DNA from: Sipunculus nudus
Lineage: Eukaryota; Annelida; Sipuncula; Golfingiida; Sipunculidae
Reading direction: 5' to 3'
Assembly: GCA_026874595.1 (NCBI GenBank)
Contig: CM049307.1
Location: 51,705,370 to 51,769,369 of the forward strand
Length of the DNA stretch: 64,000 nucleotides
Each line of letters begins with the position of its first letter. Position 1 is the stretch's first letter. A program made the position numbers and the translations under genes. Below the pieces are notes generated by a model, which had not been told where the DNA came from, made no database searches, and worked only from the letters and a program-made list of their open reading frames with translations. This document shows positions 25,540 to 38,870 of the stretch, piece after piece.

Positions 25540-27100
25540 TTTACGGTCACTCAGGCGCTGAAAGTCATCTGAGCTAAAACGATCACACTTTGTCCATCTG
25601 TCCGTCGTGCCGTCCATCCGTCCGTTTGCCTATCCGTCTGTCCGTTAACAAGGCACTAATTGTAACCCCTGGACTAAGAAACTTCTAACTGGAAACCCTT
25701 AGAGGTCAATAAATTAAAAATCCTTGCAAACTTAAAATTAGGCCACTTTGACCTATATCCTCCTAGCTATAGGATTCAAAAGTACCCCTTCCCCCATCGA
25801 ATAATTAAAAATGTGATACAAAATATCCATTATCGGAATAACCAATGATTTGATTGACATGATTTTTTCCAAGCCTATTGATCATCGAGTATTTCATTAT
25901 TTCCTGAAGATTGGCGCCACCTGTATATTTCTACGTAATTTTTACGTATTTTATCTCTATTTTTGATACCTTCAGATGAAACAATTCGTCCGTTAACAGG
26001 GTACAAATCGTTAGACCTAGGAACTTTTAACTGTATATCCAGGGAGGTCCTAAGCCAATTTTCTTGGAAATCTAAAATTGGGTCATGGTGACCTATGTTT
26101 TACGAACTACGGGCTGAATTCATGATTTTGAGCATCCGGTCAGTCAGTTGGGGCACACATTTCATCCGTTCGGCCTTACAGTCTTCTAACGTTATACGCA
26201 TGGCGGTCTATAAAAACATCTCATGGGAAACTTGAAATTAGGTCACAGAGACTTATATTCTCCGAGCTTTCGGGCTCGAAAGTACCCCCAAGAATAATTG
26301 AAAACTTGATACAAAAGTTCCAATATCTGAATAACTAATGCATTGATTTCTATGATTCTTCCTATGCATATTGATCATTGTTTTGTGAAGACTTGTGGCG
26401 ACACCTGTATTTTTTTATAATTTTTAAGCATTTTTAGCGAACCTGTGAACTAATGCGATGATTCGTCCGTCGTCTGTTCGTTGACCCATATCATTTAATA
26501 AATGGCAGAAGCTAGCATCACTAATTTTTATTTAATAATATTAAAACAATATCGGATTTCGCTTATTTTTTGCAATTTGCATTTACTTAGATTTTTTTAA
26601 GGGAAAAGGCTAAAAAAAACTTTAAATTTTCTTCTCCAAAACTGTGCAGCCAAATAGTCTCATATTTCACCAAAAAATGATCAAAGGAAAAGCCTTTCTC
26701 AAGTTTGTTCGAATGGTTTCAGTTTGGTGATTTTTACCAAATCACAGGTTCTTTGTAGCGCCACCTGCATCAACTTACATTAAACGGGAGAAAAGCTTGA
26801 AACCCTTTTAAAAACTTTGTCTCTGATATCTTTCAGTCAATTTGTTGAATAATTCAATTAAAGGATCCTTCAAGTTTGTTCAGATGGTTTGGGTTCGATG
26901 AATTTTGGCTGAGTTACAGGAAATTCAACTTAGTCATTTGGCCAAGTAAACATACTAACACTACAATCTCAGAAACAACAGGGGCGAGCATCACCGACGT
27001 TTGTGCAAATGTTGGTCACGACCCATATTTAAATTGAGGTTTTAATGGCGCCACCTATTTCGACCTTTTTTATAGTGGCAAAAACCTCGTAGCTTTAGCC
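25540..27100 (+). repeat. Dispersed repeat of the GGTGGCGCC / CTCCAAAGTACCCC family
   Basis: Shares TCATCTGAGCTAAAACGATCA, GTCCGTTAACA, GACCTAGGAACTT and GGCGCCACCTGTATTT with the 60-62 kb cluster, in several degenerate units. Non-coding. Confidence 0.6.
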
Positions 27101-27870
27101 TCTGTCAGCTAAATTTTTTTTATGAAGATAATTCATAACAAGAATTATCCTACGGTAGGGTTTTTTTTCAATTTGATAAGAATGTTAGGGTGAAGTTGGT
27201 CGTGTGGCCATTAGGAAGCCTATTCCAAACTGAGGGCTGCAAAAGTCTTCTTCTGCAAAACTGTTGTTCCAACTTCTGTAGCACTGCAAAAAAATGCTTC
27301 TTAGGAGGCCTTTGCTCAATTTTACTTAAAGGATTTTTGGCAGAATTGTTGGTTCTTCAACAATGAGATACTTTGGTAAACAAAGCTAGTAGATGTGTTT
27401 TAACACACTAAACTCCCTGGGTATAAAAGCAGATCTGTACAGACAACATAAATAATTGGTTCCATATCCAGCTTATGTGTAAGATAAATCCTTGCATAAA
27501 ATATATCTGTATTGCTTTCCATAGGATCGCGCGAATTTATAATTTTTCCAAAACCTTTTGATTAAAAAATCTTATGAATAAGCAGCGTGAAAAAAGCATT
27601 GAAGCAACAGTCTTTCAGTATGTATTAACAGATTTGGCAACATGCCAAAATTTTGTCTGTTAAAAAGATAGCTTGACAGACTGCCAATTTTTTAAGATTT
27701 GTCAACAGACCAAATTTCAGTCTAATCTATTTGTAGCTTTGGCAGACTGCAAAATGTATCAGATTTTGCAACAGGTCAACAGTTTACTCAGTGCAGCCAG
27801 GTATAGATCCGGAGTTCACTCAGTGCAGCAGCCGTAGCTAGCCATTTGCTTTGCTTGACATGGGGCAACT
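27100..27870. other. Non-coding, low-complexity; TTTGxCAACAGxC repeats
   Basis: No gene seen. At 27,630-27,780 the words TTTGGCAACATGCC, TTTGTCAACAGACC and TTTTGCAACAGGTC recur with CAGACTGC between them, a small degenerate tandem. Confidence 0.4.
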
Positions 27871-28460
27871 GCCAGCCTTATATAAGCTTGGCAAGCTCAG
27901 TTCGCCTGTCTCAAGAGAAGTTTGATATATCTGCCTGGTCTACTCATGCCTCTGATGGCTTTCTCATACAAAAAATGTGGTCGCCACGTACAATGATTTT
28001 AAGCATAGTATATATCCCTGCCTGTTTCTCAGAAGGGATCTGAAATATCAGCATGAAGCTGGGCATATGTATACATCTCCGATAGCTTTGTCGTATGCAC
28101 GACTGGTGGCCTCACCTACAATAAATTTTGCACAGTGTATGCTCCTGCTCATATCACAGGAGTGATTTGACATATCAACATGAAATTATGCATATCCATA
28201 CATCTTGGATAGTTTTGTTGCAGGTAAGACTTGTGGCGCCAACTTCAATTGTTTTCGGGTTTCACGTAGACCAAGAGTGGTATCTGCTGGAAGTGTTTCA
28301 TGACCATACATCTTCGATTGTTTTCTCGTACACAAGACTGGTGGCGCCAAATACAACCATTTACTGTTGTGTACATCCAAACCAGTATTTCAAGAGTGAC
28401 GTTGGTGTAATTGATGCTTATACTCGGGTTCAAAATATTTAGTACTTGCATTCTACATAA
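27870..28460 (+). repeat. Tandem repeat with CATACATCTT...GGTGGCGCC units
   Basis: Three units of about 115-125 bp (CATACATCTTCGATTGTTTT, then ACAAGACTGGTGGCGCCAA and variants). Related to the 9.0-9.87 kb array. Confidence 0.58.
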
Positions 28461-28539
28461 ACATCTCACATTTGTACTTGAAACAGCATGGAAGCATTAC
28501 ACGTGATGTATATATTTCATTGCACAGGTTCGCATAAGG

Positions 28540-29130
28540 CCTGTAGGCCCCGATTTCTTTATTTTTGAAACCTTCAGATCAAGCAGGCTGTCCGTTAACA
28601 GGGCACAGATCGTAACCGTTGGACCTAGAATCTTCTGACTTGACATCCAGGAAAGTCCATGATAAATCTCCTTGGAAACCTGAAATTAGGATATGGTGAC
28701 CTATAGTTTGTAAACTACAGCTTTAAAACATGATTTTGAGCACCCAATCAGTCAGACGGGGCACAAATTATATTTGCTTAGCCTAGAATCTTATTACATG
28801 GCATTCGAGCAGGTCCTGTTTAATCTGCATGGAAACATAAAATTAGCTCATGGTGACCTATCTTCGATGAACTATGGGCCAAAAGCATGATTTTTAGCAC
28901 CCCGAACATCAGTAGGGCACGAATTGTATCAGCTAACCCTAGAATGTTCCAGTGTAATATACATGGAAGTTATGGGCAATCTGTATGGAAACGTCAATTC
29001 AGGTCATGGTGACCTGTATTTGCGTGCTTCTGGCCAAAGTATCCTGGGAAATCTCCATTGAGACTTGATATTAGGCCATGGTTACCTATATACGTGACGT
29101 CATCAATTTATGCGGTGGACGTGATTTCAT
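28540..29130 (+). repeat. Dispersed repeat of the 60-62 kb family
   Basis: Shares GTCCGTTAACAGGGCACA, TAGAATCTTCTGACTT and GAAATTAGGATATGGTGACC with that cluster. It ends close to the LINE start. Confidence 0.55.
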
Positions 29131-29471
29131 GGCTACGCATCAAACGAGCCAAACATTATTAGTTTTTTAAAGGGGGAGAGCAGATTTCAACGGAAATTGT
29201 AACACAATAGATGGTGCGTGAAAAAGGAATATCAAACAGATCAAGGTTGGTTAGAGAACTGTTCGAATTTCGGCCAATCGCGAGCTTTAACCGGGGCCTA
29301 TTGTGGTTGCTATAGCAACCATCGTGAATTCCTTGTATTATCGCCCAGCGACAACTCACTTTATATGAAGTTGTTGGTGTAATATTAGGTAATATACACT
29401 ACAGATATGTTATGATTAAGATATTTATAGAGAATATTTGATAAAAAATACATATATAAATAAATAGGCTG

Positions 29472-29819
29472 ATGGCTCGCTTATGCTCGAAGTGCAAACA
29501 GCAAAAGAAACGTGTGGACCTTCGTATAGATGATGACCTGCATTGCCTAGACTGTGCCATTAAAAAATGGCCAAGGATATATAAAAAATATGTAGGCCGC
29601 CAGCAAACTGAGGAAAAAGTAAATAAGAACAATGCAGAGGAACCAGCAAACGCTGGGAGGAAATCGAGAAGCGAACGAAACACATCTAATGTAGATAAAA
29701 CAAGGGAATTATATGACTGTGTCAATAACTGTCTGCTGTCATACGTCCAGTACTACATACATAGGTCTTCAGCGGATAATTTACGTGCTGAAGTTAGCAG
29801 GTTTTACGAGAGAAATTAA
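29472..29819 (+). pseudogene. LINE ORF1, N-terminal zinc-finger-like part
   Basis: 115-residue open frame starting MARLCSKCKQQKKR. Two CxxC pairs (CSKC, then CLDC) suggest a small zinc-binding module of the kind found in LINE ORF1 proteins; the rest is basic and charged. It stops early, and further ORF1-like sequence continues in other frames (for example 30,133-30,408), so this is a truncated ORF1. Confidence 0.5.
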
Positions 29820-30429
29820 ATCTGTAGGGCGAAAACCCTGCTATGGACAGTCGGTAGCACGGAAATACTTGGTGAGCAACCAAGTAGGGTGACATCAAGT
29901 TAAAAAACAGCAAGAGAAGCTGATGCAGCGGATATTGTATTTGCTTTTCAAAAACTGGACAACAAAAATATCAGTCTCCCGAGTTTTGGTGAATGTGACC
30001 TTGAACGATTACCAAGAATAGATGGAACATTTAGCAGTCCTGGATATGATAAACAAATTAGGCCAGAGACTTAAGTTGGTAGAAGTAAGATCATAGCAAA
30101 CTTCTGATTCAGTTTAAGCCCTTACCGCGAATGTGCATCAGGAACTAATCAAAGTTGAAAGTATCAGGGACGCTAGTCACGTGAAGAAAGTTGTAGGTCC
30201 AAGCCAATCCCTTCAGGATACTAGCAAGGAACCCTCACCCAGGCTACTCAGTGACGTGATTAAAGAAGGCCCTGGCCGCAGGCTTATAAATAAGAATAAA
30301 ATATCTACGGAGAATAAAGCAAGCTCTCTGCCTGAACTGATCCAGGTGCACACCACACTGAAAATGATGGTTTCCAGTTTCAGAAACATGAGAAACGAGG
30401 ATAGATAAGACGAAACGAGCCCACGGTTA

Positions 30430-30720
30430 TCGGTAAGAAGGATCACGACACGATAAAAGGTGGTCCAAGAACTGTCAACCTCTTTGTGAATAGAGTCAGT
30501 AATGACGTAGATGATAGTGGATTGAAGATTTATATTCTTAACGAAGGAGTAAATGTGATGGGTATTGAGAAAGTATCACATGAAGATTCATATATGAAAT
30601 CGTATAAGATTAAGATAAATGTTGAAGATATAGATAAAGTAATGGATAAGGCATTCTGACCGACTGGTATTGGGTGCAGAAAATTCTTTATAAGGAGAGA
30701 GTACCCGGATAAGAAATCTA
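30430..30720 (+). pseudogene. LINE ORF1, C-terminal RRM-like remnant
   Basis: Contains TVNLFVNRVSNDV and, after a stop, TGIGCRKFFIRREYPD. This pattern (xVFVSR...D..FWPxGVxxRxFF) is typical of RNA-binding ORF1 proteins of invertebrate LINEs. Confidence 0.5.
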
Positions 30721-30723
30721 CAA

Positions 30724-31540
30724 ATGAAAACCACCATTAATTTTATTGCTATGCCAACAAACAATCTGTTAAACTTGAAAATTATATCATATAACCCAAC
30801 GGGGATAGAAAATGTTATGAAAAGGTATTATATCAAAACACTTATCGATGCACATCGTGCAGATTTAATATTTTTACAGGAGACATGGTTGATTAAGGAA
30901 CGAGAATCATTAATAGCTTCTATATTTAATAAGTATATGTTCACAGCTCAAACAGGTATTGATAGCTCTAGAGATATTCTCTATGGACGGCCACATGGAG
31001 GAGTGGCCATACTATGGCACCAATCACTCTCTGCCTGTGTCCAGCAACTATACCTGGGGTCAAATCGCTAATGCGCAGTATCTCTGAGACTGTCAGACAA
31101 TTCTAGTGTTATATTAATTTGTATATACTTACCGTGTGATGATCGTTCCAAAACTGATGTTAATGAAGAATTCTTGACACCTTAAATAAGCTCTAGCAAG
31201 CACTCGAAATTTACAATGAAAATCCCATTATTATTGCTTGGGACTGTAATGTGGACTTATGCAGGCATAATAGTCATACAAAGTACTTAAAACACTTCCA
31301 GTGATAATAACAATCTTTATTTTGTTTGGAATAGCTCGCAGGCTCTGCCTGATCAGACTTACAGGAACATTGAGGGAGAGGGTACTTCCACACTTGATCA
31401 CTTCATCTGCTCAGGTGATATTTATAAATCAAGTTGTCATGTGGGAATTATAGATGACCCATCAAATGCCTCTAATCATAATCCGGTGCTTATGAAATGT
31501 GATATTCGTGTAGATAAATACCGAGTTAATTGTGATATTT
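30724..31540 (+). pseudogene. LINE ORF2, AP-endonuclease region
   Basis: 30,724-31,071 reads LKIISYNPTG and IFLQETWL, the start of an exonuclease-endonuclease-phosphatase fold. A stop at 31,069 interrupts it; further matches follow in other frames (IIAWDCNVDL for the GDFN motif, STLDHFICS, and SNHNPVLM in place of SDHxPV). Confidence 0.68.
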
Positions 31541-32229
31541 AACCTAAACGTGATCAGGTTGAATGGTTTAATGCAAATAAGGATGCGATTCAGGGATACA
31601 AAAGCACAGTCGATATAAATTTAGAAAAAAATAATATTTCCAATGATATTATTACATGCTCCAACATTACCTGTTCACCACATACCCACAAAAAAACATA
31701 TAGATAAGCTTAATACAGACATTGTTCAAAGTTGTATAGATGCAAGTTACAAGTGGCTACCATACCGAAAACAAACAAGCTCTAACAGAAAACGAATACC
31801 ATACTAGTAAAACCAATTAAAGAACAATCCTTGTTCTGGCACTGGCTATGGATACAGAATGGTCGCCCAGATACAGGACATGTGATTGTTATTAGACGTA
31901 GGACCCGTGCAGAATATCACAGAATATTGAGAAGCTGCCAAAGACAAGAGAATAACCTACGTAAGCAACATATGGCAGAAATGATAAATAATAGTCAGGA
32001 CAGAGACTTATGGACCTAGGTAAAGAAGATGAAGTCAGGTGACCCTTCACAGACCAGGACTGTTGATAATAAATTTACTAGTACAGGAATTGCGTATCAC
32101 TTCGGGGAAAAATACAGACACTTATATAATAGCCTTCCAGATAAAGCGGAGAAACTTAATAATATTGTTAATCAGGCAATCAAAAACATATCACCAGGCA
32201 ATCAAAAACATATCACCAAAGGATACTCT

Positions 32230-33257
32230 CAACATTGGTGTATCCGACGTTAGGATGGCTGTAAATCATTTAAAAACTGGTAAATCCGATGGAAGATCGA
32301 TTCTACAGTCTGACCATATCATTAGTGGAACACACCGTTTGTATGTATATATATCAATTTTATTTCATTTTATGATTTTACATGGACGTGTCCCAGCGTA
32401 TATGAATACTTACGTAATTATACCTATACCGAAAGACCCAAGAGGTGACCTAACCTGTAGTGATAACTACAGGGGTATCTCATTGACAAGTTGTTTCAGC
32501 AAATTACTTGATAGTGTTATTATTCAGAAAAATGTAGATAAACTTGGCTCTTCCTCAATGCAATATGCTTTTAAGAAGGGGCATTCGACTAACATGTGCA
32601 CAATAGTGCTGAAGGAGGTTATTTCACATTACATATGGAACGGGTCATCAGTTTAGAGTTGTTTTGTTGATGCCTCACGCGCTTTTGACAGAATTAATAT
32701 TCCCAAGTTGTTCCATTTACTCATGAAACGTAATGTTTCACCTACTGTCATTAGAATACTAGCAGATATCTACCAGAGACCTGTTATTAGGACAAAATGG
32801 AATGATGTTGAATCTGAACAGATTGGTGCCAATAATGGTGTACGCCAAGGGGGTGTACTATCCCCTCTTCTGTTTAATATTTATATGGACGAGCTTTTAA
32901 AACGTCTCACAAATAAGGGAATAGGATGTTATATTGGAAATTATTTTGTTGGTGCTGTTGGCTATGCGGATGATCTTACGCTCTTATGTCCGACTCGCAC
33001 GGGGCTTCAACAGATGGTTCAAGAATGTGAAACGTTTGCTGAAGAATTTGATATGTTATATAACGCAAAGAAAACAAAATGTGTTATTTTCAACAGGGGT
33101 GTATCCAGCTAGATCAGATAAGATCGTTTTAAATGGTGTAGCCCTAGAATGGCGGGATTCTGTACAGTACTTGGGGAATACAGTAACTTGGAACTTGTCA
33201 GATAACAATGACGTCTTCGGTAAAAGAGTAAAATTTATTTCAAGCTTTACACCTTAA
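32230..33257 (+). pseudogene. LINE ORF2, reverse transcriptase region
   Basis: Shows NYRGISLTSCFSKLL, then after a stop at 32,654 FVDASRAFDRI (motif A), GVRQGGVLSPLLFN (motif B) and GYADDLTLL (motif C, YADD). A frameshift follows at about 33,112, after which LEWRDSVQYLG continues. Catalytic Asp residues are kept, but the frame is broken. Confidence 0.85.
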
Positions 33258-33439
33258 CGGCGAATTTCGGATGTCTGTCTAACAAGGTTAAGAACAGGTT
33301 ATTTCACTCTTATTGTTGTTCCTTTTACGGCTGTCAAACCTGGTTATTAAAGCATAAGTCAATTGATCGATTAAGTACATCATACAATAAGGCTCTGCGT
33401 CACCTATGGCACTTACCATATAACTCGCACAAGAATATT

Positions 33440-33805
33440 GTGGGTTCTCCGGCTCTGATAAAGATAATCAACTCACGCTTTATAAATTTATTTCTGAACA
33501 TGCAGGATGTTGCAAATGACTTTGTAAATTTTCTGACAAAGAGAGCCCTTTATACCTCAATTGGTGTACTTGGAGGTAACTTACGATATCTTGAAAGTCA
33601 GATGCACAACCATGGGATACAACGCGACATTAGAAATATAAAGAAACTTAAGAGACAGTTGATGATAGCAACAACGTCCATTAACTTAGATTTACTGTCA
33701 GAATTGATAGAATGCAAAGATGGGATATGTATCTCGCATTTGACATCCGATGAGGTTAAAGCGCTAATTGATATATTACTATTTTACTATATTACTATTT
33801 TGTAA
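33440..33805 (+). pseudogene. LINE ORF2, C-terminal fragment
   Basis: 121-residue open frame with no recognised motif (SPALIKIINSRF...), collinear with and directly downstream of the RT region and ending shortly before the (TA)n tail. Read as the end of ORF2. Confidence 0.5.
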
Positions 33806-33908
33806 TAGGTACGGACTGAACTTTCATTTTTTCTTCCTTCTTTCTGTATATCTTTCCTTTATTTCATATTTCTTTTCATTGCATGTAATGTGCTGTACTT
33901 CCTTGTAC

Positions 33909-33973
<65 letters not shown>

Positions 33974-33990
33974 TTTATATATATATATAT
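33909..33990. repeat. (TA)n microsatellite at the LINE 3' end
   Basis: TA run directly following the LINE; possibly grown from its tail. Confidence 0.85.
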
Positions 33991-34108
33991 GTAACTAGCT
34001 AGAAACATTAAAGCAACCATACAAGCAGATATGGTAAAAACTGTACTTTTGGACTAAGAATCATCTGTCTTGACATTCAGGGATGTCCTTCAAAAATGTG
34101 GATGTCAT

Positions 34109-34308
34109 TTTTAGCTCAGCTGACTGTTTAAAAAAGGCTATATTTCATGAGAATGGCTGTATATATATCAATGACACTTTTTTATCTTGTTGTTATTGAA
34201 GAATTTTAATTGCAACAGTTGGATTGGGAAACCAGCTATAAAAGATAACATTCCTTTTGTGAATGTCTTCCTAATCAGCAGAGCATTATGACCCATGGGT
34301 AACTTGTT
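34109..34308 (+). repeat. Short (200-bp) member of the TTTAGCTCAGCTGAC family
   Basis: Bounded by TTTTTAGCTCAGCTGACTG and CATTATGACCCATGGGTAAC, the same ends as the 60.1-61.95 kb cluster but without the units between. Confidence 0.55.
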
Positions 34309-35811
34309 TTAAATTTGTAATGGTTTGTCCTGTTTGCTAGCCGGGTAGGCATCATGCCACGGAGAGAAGCCCGACGTTTCCCCGCTCCTTGTCTATCAGC
34401 CTGGTTGGTGGTCAGCTGACGATGATTTATGGGCTTCAAACGAAATAGCCATACAGATGGATAACCACACACAAATTGCAGATGACGCCAACTGTCTTAT
34501 ATAAGAGAAAAAGATATAATCACCTGTGAAAAAGATTGCTTGGTTATCCATTAGTTTAACAACAAAAAAAACAAAGGTAGTCGTTTATAGGTATTTCAAA
34601 AACCAAATATCTACAGGGTTTTTAATTAAGTGATAGGACAGGCATATATGAAGACTGAATCCAATCGTTATGGCTCTACATAGAGGTTGCACACGAGAAA
34701 AAAAATCAAGGCCAAAGACACCAGGTATCAAACTCTCCTGAAAAATTGTTTGGAACATTTTGTCCATCATGTTATCACATTCTCAAGTTATCATGTTGAC
34801 AAGAAAGCTTAAGATGGTGAACTATAAATTGGCTGATATGAATCGGCTGAAATCGAGGTCAAAATTGTTGGTAAAATTTGTGGTACTTCAAAAGTCATTA
34901 GGTTCACAATTATGCTAAATTTCAGCATATTTGCCCTTGGAGATCAAGGTCAAGCTGCCAAATTTACCAATTTATCAAAGAATATGGCAGAAATAACTGG
35001 TATGTCAAGTTTGAAGATAAAAATGTACACTACTTAAAATTTTAAAGGGTCATAATCATCATATCTTTCTGAACAAGATCGAGGTAAAGGTCACCAGTCT
35101 GGACCTCTTCTGCAGAAATGGTGAAAAATCAAGTGTGCTAGATTTGTCAAATTAGATAGGCAATATACACTACGTTTTTGTTTATCAGGTTCACATGTTC
35201 AGTATAATGCATTTGATTTGACCTTGAAAATCATGTCAAAGCTCAACATTGTTTACCTCAGCCACCAGTTCTATGCAACTGATGAAGCTGTCTTTAATCA
35301 ATAAGCTATAAAAAATAATTGCATTTCAAGCAATTATTATCGAGATACTTTGGGTTTTGTATCATTTTTTTATTATTCTAGGGTCATCAAACAAGTCTCA
35401 TAGCTTGAATCGCAGAGATCACTTGAATTTGCATAACAGTAAGCTTTTTCTTTTAATGTACAACGCCCATGACGATCATTACATATAGATCAATAGCTAA
35501 ATATGTACCGCTTGACCAGCAGGTTGCACGCGCTAAAGAGGAATGTGGTGAGAATTAGGCTGCACATATGCTCAATTAGAACACCCTTTGGAAAACTGCC
35601 GTTCTTTTAACTTGTAAATATGAAAAATATCTCATATAATGCACATCTACGATTAAAATAATTTTTATTCTAGTGTGAAAACATTAGTTATGCTAAAATT
35701 GTAAATATAAGCATTGAGGCATCACTTCGATGATCGACGTTATCAAAACGCTTGACCTATGAGGAAGTACACCGGGTTCAAATAGAGCAAATTTAAGTTT
35801 AAGATACAGTG

Positions 35812-36110
35812 AAACTCCTACTTGCGGACAACTCAGTAAGGCGGACAACTCGCTAAGGCGGAGATTAAATCTCATTCCCTTCAATTTTGCATCTATATTA
35901 TGTTTACCGTAAACTCAGTAAAGCGGACAACTCAATATCCCGGAAAATGGACACATGTTCCCGTCCCACCAGCATATCCAGTACATATTACGACCCTCTA
36001 AAGCGGACAGACATCGCGAGTTCTACTTTGTTCGTATATTTGCCGGCAGATGGCGCTCCTAGGTCATGACCGCGTATGACCTGTTTTGGTCATAGCGACA
36101 GGCCAGGGAC
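35812..36110 (+). mobile_element. pogo/Tigger-like terminal region
   Basis: Begins at a TA with CAGTGAAACTCCTACTTGCG and contains GGCGGACAACTC and AAGCGGACAACTC repeats, typical of the subterminal repeats of pogo/Tigger transposons. No transposase is seen and the other end was not located. Confidence 0.48.
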
Positions 36111-37079
36111 AAGCGTAATTTGGTGAACCATAGGAATGTTATATGTAAATATACAGTATCGAAATTGTTGTTATTTCTATGTGTTGATAACAATCATTAT
36201 TAAAATAAAATTGACAGGTCGATTATACAAAAAAACTTTCAAACTGAAACAGCTTTTCATTCCACAAGACCACCATCAAAGACTACTGTTCGCACGTGAT
36301 CAGCGTCCAGCCCGGGGAGGCGTTATTATAGTTTGCGACAGTTTGCACTTTGTTATTGTGAATACGAGGTTAAAACTGTTCTTAAACAAATAATCTTGCT
36401 GTCTGGATGCTGTCACTAAGCAATCTTTGAAATGCCAAGTGCAGCCATACATGAACTCTCGCTTGCTTAAAAGATGAACCATAGTACGTCGAAGGGAAAC
36501 TACCAAGATTAGTTTGCGAGGCCTAGCCCCTTAATTCCTTTTCTATGTGTCTTGATTAAGATTAGGAAAATATTATCATGTTAATAAAAATACACTTTTT
36601 ACTTCTATTTTTCATACATTGAAGTGTAAGAAATTGTGAACATGATCATTATGTGGCATTTGTGGGTTGCCCTCGACACAAAAATAACTGTAAAGCCGAG
36701 GTTACAGAACTTACTTTGGTTTTATCGATGGAGAAATACACTGACCTTTCAGGTTCAAATTTGTTCGGTTTCACTTTGATAACATCCACCAACACAGTTT
36801 TCTAACACTGTTTGGATGTTTCATGTAGCATGGATGCCTGATATTAATTAGCAGTGTCCACAAAGGTAAATAATCGATCTTGACTGGCCCATATTTCGGT
36901 TTTACTTTGAAAATGACCTTTAAAGTCAAAATTAAAGGTGGCCTTTAACCACACATTTTTTTTTCTTAACTTTATGGGTGATTGATCTAACATTTATAGG
37001 CTGCTATTAACAAGCAATGCCTTTAAAAGTGAAAAAAATAAACTTTGGCTGGCCCACTATAAATCTAACCATGAAAACA

Positions 37080-37880
37080 CTACTCGGCAGGAATTTATAT
37101 TGGACTGGTAAGCCTAACTAAAGTCCTGACACCATTCATATCGAGGAATGCATCGCAGTGGTCTTCATTATTTTTCATTGCTGGTAAACAGCCCATAATC
37201 TAAAAATTAGGCTACGAATGATGAATTAATACAAATATAACATGTGAACTAACAAATCAAACTGAAACACTATGGTAAAGAGTCATTTCTTGTATCACGT
37301 ACAAGTTAGCTGCGTCCAAAAATCTTGTGCGAGGCATGCTTGTATCCATGTGGTCAGAAATTCAACAGACATGCTCAGGGATTTACCAAAATGTTGAATT
37401 AAAAGGGTTTTTTCTCACTCATATTTTGCATTATTTAAAAAATATACAAAATAGGTTGACAATTTGTCTGTTTTATGTCAAATGTTTTATGTCAAGTACT
37501 GGTATAAGCCATGAGGTGTGTCAGAAATGATGAAAATATATGCATCATCATAGTCTTAAGGTGAGTTCCTCGCTGATGGATGTAATGGCACTCTGACAGC
37601 CATTACGCTAGTCGTAGACTCTTTTATGTCAGAGGGCCGTAATAGCGCTACTAAAAATCCCAATGCATGTGAAATGAAATGACTCGTTTGCAGTTTCAGT
37701 TTGAGGTGTGAGTTCACATGAATTCTTTTGTGTTGCCTAATGTTAAGATTATTGACTTTTTATCATGGTATGAATGCAAGGTGTTGGAAGGCCACTGCGG
37801 TGCATTCCTTGGTTTGTCTTGCATCACGAGCCCAATATTAGTGCCCACTGAGTTATGTGCTTTTGGCTAGTTCCTCTGCT
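37080..37880. repeat. Foldback element, copy B
   Basis: Same arms as copy A: AGGAATGCATCGCAGTGGTC at about 37,145 pairs with GGCCACTGCGGTGCATTCCT at about 37,790. Confidence 0.66.
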
Positions 37881-38870
37881 GAGTAAAAAGAGCAAACGCT
37901 GCACCTATTATCTACAATTTGGCGACTCCTAACTGAGCACTAAGGAAGCCCTTATATCAAAATGTTTTATAAGAATTACAATTAGGACAGCACAACCATG
38001 AATACCTTGAAAATTTAAATTATTCTCCTCTATACATTAACCTAACACAATATTATTAATATAAAATAGTCAATAACCTTTTACGTTAGTAAGCTGACAG
38101 AAAAACCAAACCAACGAACAAAGAGTACAGGTATTTTTTCGTCACAGTATGGAAAACGCTTGAATCGGACAAAACATGAAGCGACAGATGTTAACCTGTC
38201 GTTTATCTTGCGCAGTCCAGGATCCAGTAATACCTGATTTTATCATCGCAAACTAACAAAGAACAAACTTTATGACAGGACGTATCTCGTTGATAACATG
38301 CGTGGCTGATAAATGTCACATGCTACGACATACCTTACTTCTTATTCATAATGCTTAACACTTTTGCTTAATATACACCGCTGTCCTGTAGACCTGTGGC
38401 GTGTTATCACGGCTAAGTAAAATTAATTACCCCGAGAGACGATCTGATTGTACATCGCAGGCTTCCTTAAAGCAGGTAGGCTTATCCATTAATATGAATT
38501 ATACTTAGCTGTCGTGATAAATAAACTCAAAATCTATAGGAGGCACAGTGGGTCATCTTGACATGACTTGATTAATCATAATTACGGTGCAAAGAATAAA
38601 CGACCAAGTTAGCTATATCTAGCAGAGATATGATAACAAATCGCCTTTTACTTCCTTGTCTGGAACCCCCCCCCCCCCCCCAAGATTGCATAGAAATCAC
38701 ACAGAACAGATCAAATATTTGCAATATCTGGCCACAAGGTACCACATGGTCAACTAAGGTATGTAACACAAACTTAAAAGGTACATGCAAACAGAATCGC
38801 CCTCCCGCATGCTATATAAATGTTCGTATACAGATACGGAAAAATATACTAAAACCTTTCTTGGCGTATA

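Larger units (their letters stand above)
29200..33905 (+). mobile_element. Non-LTR (LINE) retrotransposon, inactivated
   Basis: Order seen: possible 5' UTR, ORF1 beginning at 29,472, ORF1 remnants to about 30,720, ORF2 endonuclease region from 30,724, reverse transcriptase about 32,230-33,112, C-terminal region to 33,805, then a (TA)n tract. Several stops and frameshifts interrupt both ORFs. The exact 5' end and target-site duplications were not established. The RT is of the apurinic-endonuclease LINE type; the clade (CR1/Jockey-like) is a guess. Confidence 0.82.
34800..38870. repeat. Segmental duplication copy B
   Basis: Partner of 12.85-17.6 kb. Differs by a pogo/Tigger-like end at 35,812 and by small indels. 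No gene seen. Confidence 0.75.
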
